Shown: positions 7,814 to 16,795 of the stretch, in pieces | Position numbering within the stretch: the first letter of the stretch is position 1 | How the letters are laid out: every line of letters begins with the position of its first letter | The notes under the pieces: generated by a model | What the model was told of the DNA's origin: nothing | Databases searched by the model: none | The model's input: only the letters and a program-made list of their open reading frames with translations | NCBI GenBank assembly: GCA_900544685.1 | Contig: UQWA01000015.1 | Coordinates: 1-64,000, forward strand | Direction of reading: 5' to 3' | Source: an uncultured Lachnospiraceae bacterium | Lineage (GTDB): Bacteria; Bacillota; Clostridia; Lachnospirales; Lachnospiraceae | DNA length: 64,000 nt | Position numbers and translations under genes: made by a program

Positions 7814-9827
7814 ATTCGATTGCTGTGGCGTGGAGAAAGATCTCTGTCAGCAGTCCGTCTTTCGTGTGTCCGATTCGGTTTTCTTCCATGGTGATTTCTA
7901 TGTGAGGTGTATCGCCCAGTCCCTGAAGGAGTGCCCGCTTTTTAATAGCTCTGGTAAGGACTTCTTTTCCGAAATCAACCGCTTCTTCCGGTTCTTCAAA
8001 AACATATTTTTTCCCGTTTTCAAAAAATGTATAGCCGGTGCAGGAGCCACCTTCATATTCTGCTTTAACAGTCAGGTCACAGTGAGCAACCTTACGGCTG
8101 GCGGCAGCACCCAGTGCATTGGCAACGCCGGCGTATTCCGGCACAATGGCAGTGGTATGTAACAAGGCGGCAACTCTTGGCAGAAATACATGGATCGGTG
8201 CACCTACTCCGACCAGTGGCAGTGGTGTGGACAAGGAAAGCTGTGCATTGTCGGGAACGATATCCGGATGATCGACAGAGGCTTTTGCCTGTTCATAAAA
8301 GCAGTCCAGCATCGGGGACAAAGCGTCTTTCTGGAAAAAGAATTTCTGCTTCGGATACTGTTGCTGCAAAATAATGCGCCCCAGATTGGTATACATACGT
8401 TTCATTACAAGTTCGTAGACCAGATCCGGAATCTGCTCCGGTGTTTCTCTGATATTTGCACACAGACACTGCAGTGCGGTACTGGCGGCAGCAGATTCAT
8501 ACTGCGGGAAGTCTCCTTTCAGAACCATCATATCGGTTGGTGTCAGCCCGCTTTTCATCAGGATACCGTCCCGTTCCAGTCTGGAATCCGGCAGAAAGTG
8601 CGGATCCATTCCCATTTTTTCGGCAAGATCCAGGGTAATCAGTGGCTTTTCCTTTAAGAAAGCACATAGACGCTGTTCGTCCTCTGTATAGCCAGTTTTA
8701 TCAGAAATATCCTTTTGCAGAACATAGAATTCATGAATCCAGCGGGAATGAAGGCGGTGTTTGGACGCCAGTTCCTGAAGGTCAGGAAGCACATCGTCAT
8801 ATTGGGAAGCCAGGACAGAGATGGGAATCACTCTGATGGTATCCAGAAATAGTTGATTATTTTTAAAGCGGACGGCAGTGTCACCACCCAGTCCGAAGGT
8901 GTCTACATAGAGTCCCTGTACCATGGTTTTCCACTGACCGATGTGAATACCGCCATTTGCCAGAACCGGCTCTTTTTTATGAATCAGGGCAATATCCGTA
9001 GTGGTTCCACCCATATCGACAATGATGCCACTGTCTGTGTGGGAAAGTTCACTTCCCCCCACCACACTGGCAGCAGGTCCGCAGAGCAGTGTTTCTACCG
9101 GGTAAGTTTTAGCCATCTCCTCAGACATCAGGGTACCGTCACTGCGCACAATCGACAGTGGAATATGGAGATGCCGGGATTCCATGACATGGTGAACTGC
9201 ATCCATGAATTCAGAGATCAGCGGAATCAGCCGGGCATTTAACATGGTTCCGGCGCAGGTTTTCAGAATATCCACTTCATTGGAGATATCATAGGCGATA
9301 GTAATCGGAAGGGGCAGGGTATCCCGCAGAATCTGTCTTGCAGTCAGTTCAAATCGCCCGCCATTGGCACGGGGATGTTTCTGCACAATACCGATACTGT
9401 CGCAGTCTGCAAAGTATTGCGGAGCCTTCTGACGTAGGTCATTCCAGTCCGGATCAAAAGCGTCCGGGAAGAGATTTTCCACTTTGGCATCCAGAATGAT
9501 GAACTGAGTCAGGTCATCGAAGCCATAGGAAGCATAGATTTCTTTCAGGTGCTCCATCATATTGGGATCAAATCCGATCATCAGAAGCCTGGCGCGCGCT
9601 CCCTTGTTTTCCACACAGGCATTGGTTGCCAGAGTAGTAGACAGAGCCAGAAACTCTGCCTTTTGTACCAGATCCTGTGGAAGACGGTCCAGAGCATTGG
9701 CAATTCCTGTCTCCAGATGAGATTTGGTGGTCAGTGCTTTTCCTGCACCGAGAATTTCTTTTGTATCCAGATCATAAACGACAGCATCCGTGCAGGTGCC
9801 ACCAGTATCAATTCCAATTCCAAGCAT
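7812..9827 (-). CDS. Hydantoinase/oxoprolinase family protein (HyuA-like)
   Basis: A 671-residue cytoplasmic protein with the ASKHA ATPase fold of HyuA/OplA. It begins GIDTGGTCTDAVVYD and has the second nucleotide-binding signature IVDMGGTTTDIALI. Family members catalyse ATP-dependent hydrolysis of 5-membered lactam or hydantoin rings, normally with a HyuB partner, and related proteins occur in acetone carboxylase or corrinoid activation. No HyuB gene is adjacent. The only close neighbour is the divergent tandem methyltransferase at 10047. The isolated A subunit could therefore have another role, for example reductive activation of a corrinoid protein, but nothing here proves that. Confidence 0.8.
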   Translation of the reverse strand: MLGIGIDTGGTCTDAVVYDLDTKEILGAGKALTTKSHLETGIANALDRLPQDLVQKAEFLALSTTLATNACVENKGARARLLMIGFDPNMMEHLKEIYASYGFDDLTQFIILDAKVENLFPDAFDPDWNDLRQKAPQYFADCDSIGIVQKHPRANGGRFELTARQILRDTLPLPITIAYDISNEVDILKTCAGTMLNARLIPLISEFMDAVHHVMESRHLHIPLSIVRSDGTLMSEEMAKTYPVETLLCGPAASVVGGSELSHTDSGIIVDMGGTTTDIALIHKKEPVLANGGIHIGQWKTMVQGLYVDTFGLGGDTAVRFKNNQLFLDTIRVIPISVLASQYDDVLPDLQELASKHRLHSRWIHEFYVLQKDISDKTGYTEDEQRLCAFLKEKPLITLDLAEKMGMDPHFLPDSRLERDGILMKSGLTPTDMMVLKGDFPQYESAAASTALQCLCANIRETPEQIPDLVYELVMKRMYTNLGRIILQQQYPKQKFFFQKDALSPMLDCFYEQAKASVDHPDIVPDNAQLSLSTPLPLVGVGAPIHVFLPRVAALLHTTAIVPEYAGVANALGAAASRKVAHCDLTVKAEYEGGSCTGYTFFENGKKYVFEEPEEAVDFGKEVLTRAIKKRALLQGLGDTPHIEITMEENRIGHTKDGLLTEIFLHATAIE

Positions 9828-9860
9828 AATAGGTCCTCGTTTTCTGTGTTTTATCTATCA

Positions 9861-9896
9861 AGTATAACATAAAATGTTATTTTTGTGTACAAAATG
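9861..9896 (-). promoter_or_regulatory. Candidate operator over the HyuA-like promoter
   Basis: ATAACAT (9864-9870) and ATGTTAT (9874-9880) form a perfect inverted repeat around AAA. They overlap a -10-like TATACT read on the minus strand (9861-9866). A second repeat, TTTTGT-GT-ACAAAA, lies directly upstream around 9881-9894. The arrangement suggests a repressor site on the promoter of the minus-strand gene. No regulator gene is adjacent. Confidence 0.4.
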
Positions 9897-9912
9897 CATC
9901 CCCCATCGGGGC

Positions 9913-9941
9913 TTGCGGGGACATACAGGTTCTGATAAGAT
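9913..9941 (+). promoter_or_regulatory. Candidate promoter of the tandem methyltransferase
   Basis: TTGCGG (9913-9918) and TAAGAT (9936-9941) are separated by 17 bp. The transcript would have a leader of about 100 nt containing the dispersed repeat at 10006-10036. Both hexamers are imperfect matches. Confidence 0.4.
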
Positions 9942-10005
9942 ATTAACAAGTTGGCTCAGCATAGAAGCGAAAAGTCTGGGCCGGTGCGGAATAAAATGAA
10001 AGAGA

Positions 10006-10036
10006 GTAACTGTGAAGGTACTGAACAGATACGAAA
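10006..10036 (+). repeat. Dispersed leader repeat, copy 1 (short form)
   Basis: Reads GTAACTGT-GAAGGTACTGAACAG-ATACGAAA. It shares its right half with the copies at 22318 and 62133 and matches, inverted, the core of the copy at 50101. The 5' arm is deleted, so it cannot fold the full hairpin. It ends just before the ribosome site (AAGAGG) of the gene at 10047. Confidence 0.6.
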
Positions 10037-10046
10037 GAGGTATGAT

Positions 10047-11552
10047 ATGGAGTTATTACAGGAAATAGAATCCTACTGGACCACCCGTACAGACGGATAT
10101 TCTGAGGTAAACCAGAAGGAGCTTGCGGGAATGCAGAAGGCAGCATGGCTGGAGGTGCTGACAGAACATTTCCCGAAAAAGGAAAAGAAAGATTTGCGTA
10201 TTCTGGATATTGGTACAGGTCCGGGATTTTTCCCGACGATTCTGTCTGAAGCAGGGTATGAGATTGATGCGGCAGATTATACCCCTGGCATGCTGGAGAA
10301 GGCCAGAGAAAATGTGGGAAAATATGTGGATCGTGTCCGTTTCTGGAGAGAGGATGCACAGAATCTGGATTTCGAAAATGAGACCTTTGATGTTATTATA
10401 TCCAGAAACCTGACCTGGAATCTGGAAGAACCTGCAAGAGCCTATGCAGAATGGATGCGAGTGTTAAAGCCAGGCGGAAAGATCCTGAATTTTGATGCCA
10501 ACTGGTATGGCTATCTGTATGATGACAACAAGAGAGAGGCTTACGAAGCTGACCGTAAAAATGTGGAAAATGCAGCACTGGATGATCATTATACCTGTAC
10601 GGATATTGACCGTATGGAACAGATTGCCATGCAGATGCCATTGTCTGCCATCCACAGACCGGTATGGGATGCAAAGGTACTGCGCAGTATTGGATTTGTA
10701 GATATTGCCATTGATCAGGAGATCTGGAAAAAGGTATGGAGCGAGGAAGAAAAACTGAATTATGGTTCCACACCGATGTTTATGATCGAAGCAGTGAAAC
10801 CGGAGATTGAGACCAAGAAACGCGTGACCAGCTACTGGAGCAAACGAAGTGATGACTTTATGAAACACAAGCGTGCAGAGCTGCACAGTGTACAGGCAGA
10901 ACGCTGGATGAATGAAATCCACAGATTCCTGCCGGCGGGCAAATCACTGAAAATTCTGGATATCGGATGTGGCGCCGGATTTTTCAGTATTCTGCTGGCA
11001 AAAGAAGGGCATCAGGTGACAGGTGTGGATCTGACTCCAGATATGGTAGAACGTGCGAGATTCCTGGCACTGGAAGAAGGAATCAGTGAGGATATCGCAG
11101 AGGGCAGTTGTCGTTTTATAGTCATGGATGCGGAGAATCCGGAATTTGCAGATGAAAGTTTTGATGTGGTGATTTCCAGAAATCTGACCTGGACGCTGCC
11201 ACATGCAGACCGTGCCTATGAGCAGTGGATCCGTGTGCTGAAAAAGGGAGGATGTCTGATCAATGCAGATGCGGACTATGGTGCAGACAATTTTGCAGAC
11301 ACTTCTTCCCTTCCGAAGAGCCATGTACATAATATGGTGGGAAATGAACTGATGGAAGAGTGTGAGACCATAAAGCAGCTGATGTCAATCAGCGAATGTC
11401 GCAGACCTGCGTGGGATGTGCAGGCACTGAAATATTTTGATATGGAAGATGTGCAGGCGGATACGGAGCTGAGCAATCGGTTATATAAAGAAAAAGATGA
11501 ATTCTACAATCCGACTCCGATGTTCCTGGTTTATGGAAAGAAAAAGAGGTAG
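10047..11552 (+). CDS. Tandem class I SAM-dependent methyltransferase
   Basis: A protein of about 501 residues made of two homologous class I methyltransferase domains. Domain 1 has its SAM-binding glycine motif ILDIGTGPGFF at about residue 52; domain 2 has ILDIGCGAGFF at about residue 304. Both carry the unusual post-motif ISRNLTW, so they arose by internal duplication. Both SAM sites look intact. The start is ATG 10047 behind AAGAGG; upstream in-frame codons run through the repeat at 10006 and lack a ribosome site. It is divergent from the HyuA-like gene. The substrate is unknown; a small molecule or metallocofactor pathway is as likely as a macromolecule. Confidence 0.8.
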   Translation: MELLQEIESYWTTRTDGYSEVNQKELAGMQKAAWLEVLTEHFPKKEKKDLRILDIGTGPGFFPTILSEAGYEIDAADYTPGMLEKARENVGKYVDRVRFWREDAQNLDFENETFDVIISRNLTWNLEEPARAYAEWMRVLKPGGKILNFDANWYGYLYDDNKREAYEADRKNVENAALDDHYTCTDIDRMEQIAMQMPLSAIHRPVWDAKVLRSIGFVDIAIDQEIWKKVWSEEEKLNYGSTPMFMIEAVKPEIETKKRVTSYWSKRSDDFMKHKRAELHSVQAERWMNEIHRFLPAGKSLKILDIGCGAGFFSILLAKEGHQVTGVDLTPDMVERARFLALEEGISEDIAEGSCRFIVMDAENPEFADESFDVVISRNLTWTLPHADRAYEQWIRVLKKGGCLINADADYGADNFADTSSLPKSHVHNMVGNELMEECETIKQLMSISECRRPAWDVQALKYFDMEDVQADTELSNRLYKEKDEFYNPTPMFLVYGKKKR

Positions 11553-11554
11553 AT

Positions 11555-11685
11555 ATGACCGATCTCAGACAATTACATCATATTATTGCCTGTGCAGAAA
11601 ACAGGAATTATTGGATGAACTGGCGGAAGAGTTTGTAGAATTTCTGAAGGAGCAGTTGGGGCGGACCAATGGGGAGCGAATATGA
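11555..11685 (+). pseudogene. Remnant of a regulator gene (LysR-like ends, middle lost)
   Basis: ATG 11555 follows AGAGGT and opens a 27-codon frame starting MTDLRQLHHIIACAEN, which resembles the first helix of LysR-type regulators. After about 17 codons the frame no longer makes sense. A different frame then carries ELLDELAEEFVEFLKEQLG to a stop at 11685 that overlaps the trpF start (ATGA). The simplest reading is an out-of-frame internal deletion that kept only the two ends of the gene. The LysR assignment rests on a short match and is tentative. Confidence 0.4.
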
Positions 11686-12305
11686 AGATTAAGATTTGTG
11701 GGCTGACAGATCCCAAAGAAGCAGAATATGTCAATGAGCAGCAGGTGGACTTTATCGGGATGGTATTATTTTTCCCAAAGAGTAAGAGGAATATCACGCT
11801 GGAGAGGGCAAAAGAGATTATAGCCTGTCTGGATCCTGGCATTCAGAAGGTGGCTGTTGTGGTGTCACCGACACTGGAGCAGGTGCAAAGGATCGAGCAG
11901 GCGGGATTTGATTATATTCAAATCCATGGTGAGATTCCGGCAGGATATTCAGAAAGCTGTCATTTATCCGTATTAAAGGCATTTAATATCCGGGATATGA
12001 AGGATTTTCCGCAATACTCAGCAAATCCGGCTGTGGCAGGCTATGTATTTGATGCCGCGGAGCCTGGAAGCGGCCAGGTATTTGACTGGAATCTGGTAAA
12101 AGAGATTCCACAGGATGATAAACTGTTTTTCCTTGCGGGAGGGTTGAATCCGGGAAATGTAGCAGAAGCGATTTCCTGTATACACCCTGACGGAGTGGAT
12201 GTATCCTCAGGGGTAGAGTATGGAAAGGATCGTACCGGAAAAGATCCTGAGAAGATCAGAGCGTTTGTCAGCCGGGCACGCCAGCCAGTCGGGGAGGGAG
12301 TTTAG
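11682..12305 (+). CDS. trpF: Phosphoribosylanthranilate isomerase
   Basis: A 207-residue TIM-barrel enzyme of tryptophan synthesis that converts N-(5-phosphoribosyl)anthranilate to the carboxyphenylamino-deoxyribulose phosphate. The opening KIKICGL contains the catalytic cysteine. The aspartate in YVFDAAEP is the likely second catalytic residue, and GGLNPGNV and GVDVSSGVE are the phosphate-binding ends. It stands alone: no other trp gene lies within the window, and its start overlaps the stop of the regulator remnant. It may serve an unlinked trp pathway or a related Amadori-type isomerisation. Confidence 0.85.
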   Translation: MKIKICGLTDPKEAEYVNEQQVDFIGMVLFFPKSKRNITLERAKEIIACLDPGIQKVAVVVSPTLEQVQRIEQAGFDYIQIHGEIPAGYSESCHLSVLKAFNIRDMKDFPQYSANPAVAGYVFDAAEPGSGQVFDWNLVKEIPQDDKLFFLAGGLNPGNVAEAISCIHPDGVDVSSGVEYGKDRTGKDPEKIRAFVSRARQPVGEGV

Positions 12306-12480
12306 GACTCCGGTCACCGGTTATTTTTACCTTTTTCTCATGGAATTTTAATCTTTCTCCACGGAAGCTTTCATATTGAAAGAATATACTGACATCATCG
12401 AAACGGAGAACAGGACAAAAAAGAGAGAAAACTGTGAATCCGAAATCATCCGTAATAACGGGAAAGACAGAGGAGATAAG

Positions 12481-13026
12481 ATGATGGAACATATGGAAAT
12501 GGTTGAAAAATTAAGAGAAAAAGCGAATATCAGTATTGAGGAAGCAAAAGCAGTTTTGGAAAAGAATAACTGGGATATGCTGGATGCGCTGATTGAACTG
12601 GAGCGTCAGGGAAAAATCACAGATGGAGTGAAGATGTCTACAGAAAATCAGAACAGTGCAGCATATGAGACAGTCAGCCCGACTGTAACCGGACAGGCAT
12701 TTGAAGAGGAAGCAGGGGGAAGTACAGCGGAGAAAAAGAACAGAGGTAAAATCAAACGTACGCTGAAACAGATCTTTCGCATGAGCATTGATAACAGTTT
12801 CGTAGTAAAGCGAAATGAGGAAGTACTGATTCGGGTGCCGGTGATTATACCGATTGCATGTGCGGTAGCATCCTTCTGGATCACAGCAATTGTGTTATTT
12901 GTAGGACTGATTTTCGGACTGAAATATTCCTTTGAAGGAAAAGAGCTTGGAAAAGATACCATTAATGATACAATGGAAAAGGCAAGTGATTTTGCACAGA
13001 ATATTGTAGACGAAATCAAAGAATAA
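12481..13026 (+). CDS. DUF4342-like membrane protein with UBA-like N-terminus
   Basis: A 181-residue protein. Residues ~5-45 (MVEKLREKANISIEEAKAVL and following) resemble a small UBA/EF-Ts-like three-helix domain. The C-terminal part has the DUF4342 pattern: a basic stretch, then VLIRVPVIIPIACAVAS leading into one long hydrophobic membrane segment. ATG 12481 follows AGAGGAG. It lies 11 bp before the response regulator, so it is probably co-transcribed with the two-component system and may be a membrane accessory or sensor partner. Upstream, a 15-bp palindrome (12368-12382) sits beside a -10-like TATACT (12385-12390). The molecular role is unknown. Confidence 0.68.
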   Translation: MMEHMEMVEKLREKANISIEEAKAVLEKNNWDMLDALIELERQGKITDGVKMSTENQNSAAYETVSPTVTGQAFEEEAGGSTAEKKNRGKIKRTLKQIFRMSIDNSFVVKRNEEVLIRVPVIIPIACAVASFWITAIVLFVGLIFGLKYSFEGKELGKDTINDTMEKASDFAQNIVDEIKE

Positions 13027-13036
13027 GGAGACAGGG

Positions 13037-13720
13037 ATGGCTGCAATTTTAATTGTGGAAGATGAAGAGAAAATTGCACGTTTTGTGGAACTGGAATTAC
13101 AGCATGAAGGATATGAAACGGGAAAGGCAACTGACGGGCTCAGTGGCCTTTCTCTTGCGGAAAGCGGGAAGTATGATCTGATGGTTCTGGATATTATGCT
13201 TCCTGGCATTAATGGGCTGGAGGTGCTGAGGCGTCTCCGGAAAACATCAGACATGCCGGTTATTCTGCTGACTGCCAGAGATGCGGTTATGGATAAAGTA
13301 AGCGGGCTGGAAATGGGAGCAGATGATTACATGACAAAGCCATTTGCCATAGAAGAACTGTTGGCAAGAATCCGGGTCGCACTGAGAAAAGTAGCAAAAC
13401 AGAAGGACAGAGCAGCGGAAACTGTGCTTTCCTGCAAAGGAGTGGAACTGCGCCCGGATGCCCACGAAGTGACGGTGTGCGGAGAAAAAGTAGAACTGAC
13501 TATCCGGGAATTTACCCTGCTGCAGACACTTCTGGAACATAAAAATATCGTGATGTCCAGAGATACGCTGATTGATCAGGTATGGGGCTACGATTATTAT
13601 GTGGAAACCAATATTGTAGATGTGTATATCCGGTATTTGCGTCATAAGATTGATGACCGGTTTCAGATTCATCTGATCAGTACAGTCAGAGGAATCGGCT
13701 ATGTGATCAAGGAAGACTAA
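13037..13720 (+). CDS. OmpR-family response regulator
   Basis: A 227-residue DNA-binding response regulator. The receiver domain (1-~120) has the acidic pair in VEDEEKI, the phosphoacceptor Asp in LMVLDIMLPG, the conserved Thr in LLTARD and Lys in MTKPFA. The C-terminal winged helix ends VDVYIRYLRHKID...STVRGIGYVI, typical of OmpR/PhoB members such as ArlR. It is followed 13 bp later by its cognate kinase and preceded by the DUF4342-like gene. Targets are unknown; autoregulation of the three-gene unit is plausible. Confidence 0.92.
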   Translation: MAAILIVEDEEKIARFVELELQHEGYETGKATDGLSGLSLAESGKYDLMVLDIMLPGINGLEVLRRLRKTSDMPVILLTARDAVMDKVSGLEMGADDYMTKPFAIEELLARIRVALRKVAKQKDRAAETVLSCKGVELRPDAHEVTVCGEKVELTIREFTLLQTLLEHKNIVMSRDTLIDQVWGYDYYVETNIVDVYIRYLRHKIDDRFQIHLISTVRGIGYVIKED

Positions 13721-13732
13721 CGGAGGAACGGT

Positions 13733-15004
13733 ATGGAACAGAAACCAAAGACATCGTCGGTAATCTGGAAAATCAACCGTTCCATTCAGTGGAAAAGACT
13801 GAAAACCTATATTTTATGGGATATACTATTTGGAATCGGAGCCATTCTGAGTGCGTGTGCAGCGGCAGAGAGCCGGTATGGGACTCTGGAACTGGCAAGA
13901 GAGCGGAGCGCCACATGGAAAGGATATCTCCCATTCTGGCAGAGACTGGCAAGCTGGCAGTATGTGTGTAAGATTGGAAACCAGGACGTTACGGTGGAAA
14001 TTGGACAGATGGCAGTGATTGCCTGTGCAGTGATAGGCGTGGTATTTTGTATACAGTTTTTAAGCTGGCTGATAGACTGGTCCTCCCAGAACCACCGACT
14101 GAGAGAATATATGCGTCCTATCGATGAACTGGCAATGACGGCGGAGAAATTGTCGGTGCAGGGCATTGATGAGGAACGAATTCAGAATCTGGAAGAAGCC
14201 ATTGACCAGCTGACTGCATCAGAAAATAATATCAGTACCGGGGATTCGGATCTGAAGGGAATTGAGAATGCGATCAACAACCTGTTAAAGCGTCTTCAGG
14301 CAAGTTACCGGGAGCAGACCCGTTTTGTGGATGATGCCAGCCATGAACTGCGTACTCCGATTGCAGTGATCCAGGGCTATGCATCTATGCTGGAACGCTG
14401 GGGAATGGATGACCGTGCCACGCTGGAAGAGGCAGTGCATGCCATCAGCGAAGAATCTGCCCATATGAAAGAACTGGTAGATCAGCTTCTTTTCCTGGCG
14501 AGAGGGGACGGAGGACGGCAGCAGTTCCATCCGGAGCCGATTCAGGCAGAAGAACTGATGAAAGAGATCTGCGAAGAGTCAGAGATGATCGATCACCGTC
14601 ATCAGTATACACTGGTACAGAAATGGGACGGATACATTCAGGCAGATGTGGCAATGATCAAACAGGCAATCCGGATACTGGTGGACAATGCAGTCAAATA
14701 TACCCCGGAAGGAGGGAAAATCACCCTGCGCCTGGAGTTATGCGAGGATGGCAGAGCAGGTCTTGGTGTACAGGATGAAGGAATCGGACTGAAGGCAGAA
14801 GAAGCCGCCCATATGTTTGAACGGTTCTTTCGTGGAGATGCAGTCCGGGGAACCACACAGGGAAGCGGGCTGGGACTGTCTATTGCCAAATGGATTGCAG
14901 ACCGTCATCATGCAGTGATCGAGGTGGTCAGCTTTAAAGGCGTGGGAAGCCGGATCACTGTAAAACTACCGGTATATTATAAAGATAACAGAGGCAGAGT
15001 TTAG
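13733..15004 (+). CDS. Sensor histidine kinase
   Basis: A 423-residue membrane kinase. Two membrane segments (about 24-45 and 93-115) flank a short extracellular loop. They are followed by a HAMP-like linker, the DHp motif FVDDASHELRTP with the phospho-His at residue 204, and a complete HATPase_c domain (N box LVDNAVKYT, G1 DEGIGL, G2 GSGLGLSIAKW). It pairs with the upstream response regulator; the arrangement resembles ArlS-type cell-envelope sensors. The stimulus cannot be inferred. Confidence 0.92.
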   Translation: MEQKPKTSSVIWKINRSIQWKRLKTYILWDILFGIGAILSACAAAESRYGTLELARERSATWKGYLPFWQRLASWQYVCKIGNQDVTVEIGQMAVIACAVIGVVFCIQFLSWLIDWSSQNHRLREYMRPIDELAMTAEKLSVQGIDEERIQNLEEAIDQLTASENNISTGDSDLKGIENAINNLLKRLQASYREQTRFVDDASHELRTPIAVIQGYASMLERWGMDDRATLEEAVHAISEESAHMKELVDQLLFLARGDGGRQQFHPEPIQAEELMKEICEESEMIDHRHQYTLVQKWDGYIQADVAMIKQAIRILVDNAVKYTPEGGKITLRLELCEDGRAGLGVQDEGIGLKAEEAAHMFERFFRGDAVRGTTQGSGLGLSIAKWIADRHHAVIEVVSFKGVGSRITVKLPVYYKDNRGRV

Positions 15005-15092
15005 TGGTATAAAATGTTCTAAATTCTGTCTCTCTTTGTTTTTGGATGTGTTTTTTTTGCGGTGCATAATAGCAGGGACACAGTTCTCATTG

Positions 15093-15121
15093 TTTACAAT
15101 TTAAAATTCAGGTTCTATAAT
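15093..15121 (+). promoter_or_regulatory. Promoter of the esterase/ATP-grasp group
   Basis: TTTACA (15093-15098) and a consensus TATAAT (15116-15121) are 17 bp apart, 28 bp before the ATG at 15149. This is one of the best housekeeping-type promoters in the window. It implies that the genes from 15149 form a unit separate from the two-component system. Confidence 0.7.
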
Positions 15122-15148
15122 AAACCTGTTGAAAAGGAGAATGATATT

Positions 15149-15919
15149 ATGATAAATAAATGGCAGATTACGATTCCGGAGCTGTCCGGTGAAGAGAAGC
15201 GCAACGTCTATCTTTACCTTCCGGAATCTTATTCATACGAACAGGAAAAACGATATCCGGTATTGTATATGTTTGACGGACACAATGTGTTCTTTGATTC
15301 GGATGCGACCTATGGAAAATGCTGGGGCATGAAGGAATATATGGATCGTACCGGCAGGCAGTTAATCATTGTTGCAGTGGAATGCAGTCATGATCCGGAC
15401 AACGGACGTCTGAAGGAGTATTCTCCGTTCCCGTTTACGGCACCGAATATTGGAAAAATCCCGGCATGGGGCAAGCAGACTATGGAATGGATGATCCATA
15501 CATTAAAAGCACAGATTGACCGGGATTACCGGACACTTTCAGACCGGGAGCATACATTCATTGCGGGGAGCTCCATGGGGGGACTGATGAGTCTTTACGC
15601 AGTGCTGGCCTATAATAGCGTTTTTTCGAAGGCAGCAGCCCTGTCACCGTCTATCTGGACGAATATGACCCGGATTAATAAGCTGATCCGGGAAGCAGAA
15701 CTTGCGCCGGATACTACAGTCTATATGGATTACGGCGCCAATGAGATCAATTTTCATGCAGTGATGAGAAAGCAGTTCCGCAAGGTAACAGATCTGTTAC
15801 TCTCCAGAGATGTACTGCTCACCAGCCGGATTGTGCCAAATGGGGATCACTGCGAAGCCTGCTGGGAAAAACAGATTCCATATTTTATGGATGCACTGTT
15901 TTACCCGGAGACCAGATAA
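15149..15919 (+). CDS. Esterase family alpha/beta hydrolase
   Basis: A cytoplasmic protein of about 256 residues of the esterase D/antigen 85-like family (PF00756). The nucleophile elbow is IAGSSMGGLMS. The acid is probably Asp in VYMDYGANE and the catalytic His is in NGDHCEACW. ATG 15149 is chosen because AAAAGGAG precedes it; the upstream in-frame ATG lies before the promoter's -35. No signal peptide is seen. A second, divergent esterase follows, then an ATP-grasp enzyme. In this family the substrate may be an acyl or siderophore-like ester; it is not known here. Confidence 0.82.
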   Translation: MINKWQITIPELSGEEKRNVYLYLPESYSYEQEKRYPVLYMFDGHNVFFDSDATYGKCWGMKEYMDRTGRQLIIVAVECSHDPDNGRLKEYSPFPFTAPNIGKIPAWGKQTMEWMIHTLKAQIDRDYRTLSDREHTFIAGSSMGGLMSLYAVLAYNSVFSKAAALSPSIWTNMTRINKLIREAELAPDTTVYMDYGANEINFHAVMRKQFRKVTDLLLSRDVLLTSRIVPNGDHCEACWEKQIPYFMDALFYPETR

Positions 15920-15994
15920 ATAATCTGAGCGGGCAGTGGTTATCAGGCAAATATGCGGTCGGCCCGAATTATACGCAGAAAGAAGAATATAAGT

Positions 15995-16753
15995 ATGAGA
16001 ACACAGTATTTTAAAGAATACAGTCCTGCCCTTGGGCGGGAAATGGAATGGAAAGTATACGGTCATGGGGGACGCCCGGTGCTGTATATTCCATGTCAGG
16101 ACGGCAGATTTTTTGATTTTGAGGATTTTCATATGACGGATGTATGGGCACCGTGGATTGATGCAGGTCAAGTATGTGTATTTTCCATTGATACCATTGA
16201 CCGGGAGACATGGTCCGATACCTGGGGCAATGCTGAGTATCGCAGTCAGCTCTACGAAAACTGGATTCACTATATCACCGATGAGATGGTACCGTTTATG
16301 CGCAAGATGGTTAACGAGATGAATGGCTGGACCGGTTATCCGGGCATCATTGCATTCGGATGCAGTCTGGGTGCAGCTCACGCAGCGAATCTGTATTTTC
16401 GCAGACCGGATCTGTTCGACGGACTTCTGGCACTGAGCGGTGTATACAGTGCAGAATACGGATTTGGAACCTTTATGAATGATCTGGTGTACCAGAACTC
16501 ACCTGTTCATTATCTGGCAAACATGCCATACGACCATCCGTATATCCAGCTTTACAACAAGAAAAAAGCTATTATCTGCACCGGACAGGGACCATGGGAA
16601 CAACCGGAATATACCAGACAGCTTGACCGCATTCTGCATGCAAAAGGCATCAACGCCTGGGTAGATTACTGGGGATACGACTGCTCCCACGACTGGCCAT
16701 GGTGGTACAAACAGGTCACCTATTTTGTGCCATATCTACTGAAAATAGATTAA
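15995..16753 (+). CDS. Esterase family protein
   Basis: A protein of about 252 residues with a variant alpha/beta-hydrolase fold. The elbow reads IAFGCSLGAAHAAN (GCSLG), and the C terminus has CSHDWPWW, which supplies the probable catalytic His. It belongs to the same broad PF00756 group as its neighbour but is shorter and clearly diverged. The ribosome site before ATG 15995 is weak (AAGAAGAA). The position between an esterase and an ATP-grasp enzyme suggests a joint role in making or trimming an ester- or amide-linked metabolite, but that is only inference. Confidence 0.75.
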   Translation: MRTQYFKEYSPALGREMEWKVYGHGGRPVLYIPCQDGRFFDFEDFHMTDVWAPWIDAGQVCVFSIDTIDRETWSDTWGNAEYRSQLYENWIHYITDEMVPFMRKMVNEMNGWTGYPGIIAFGCSLGAAHAANLYFRRPDLFDGLLALSGVYSAEYGFGTFMNDLVYQNSPVHYLANMPYDHPYIQLYNKKKAIICTGQGPWEQPEYTRQLDRILHAKGINAWVDYWGYDCSHDWPWWYKQVTYFVPYLLKID

Positions 16754-16795
16754 ATAATATGTGGAAGGCGTTATTAAGTGAGGAGAATTATATTT

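Noticed and set aside
8114..9242. Several open frames antisense to the HyuA-like gene
   Set aside because: They lack ribosome sites, show no family resemblance and mirror the codon pattern of the long minus-strand gene.
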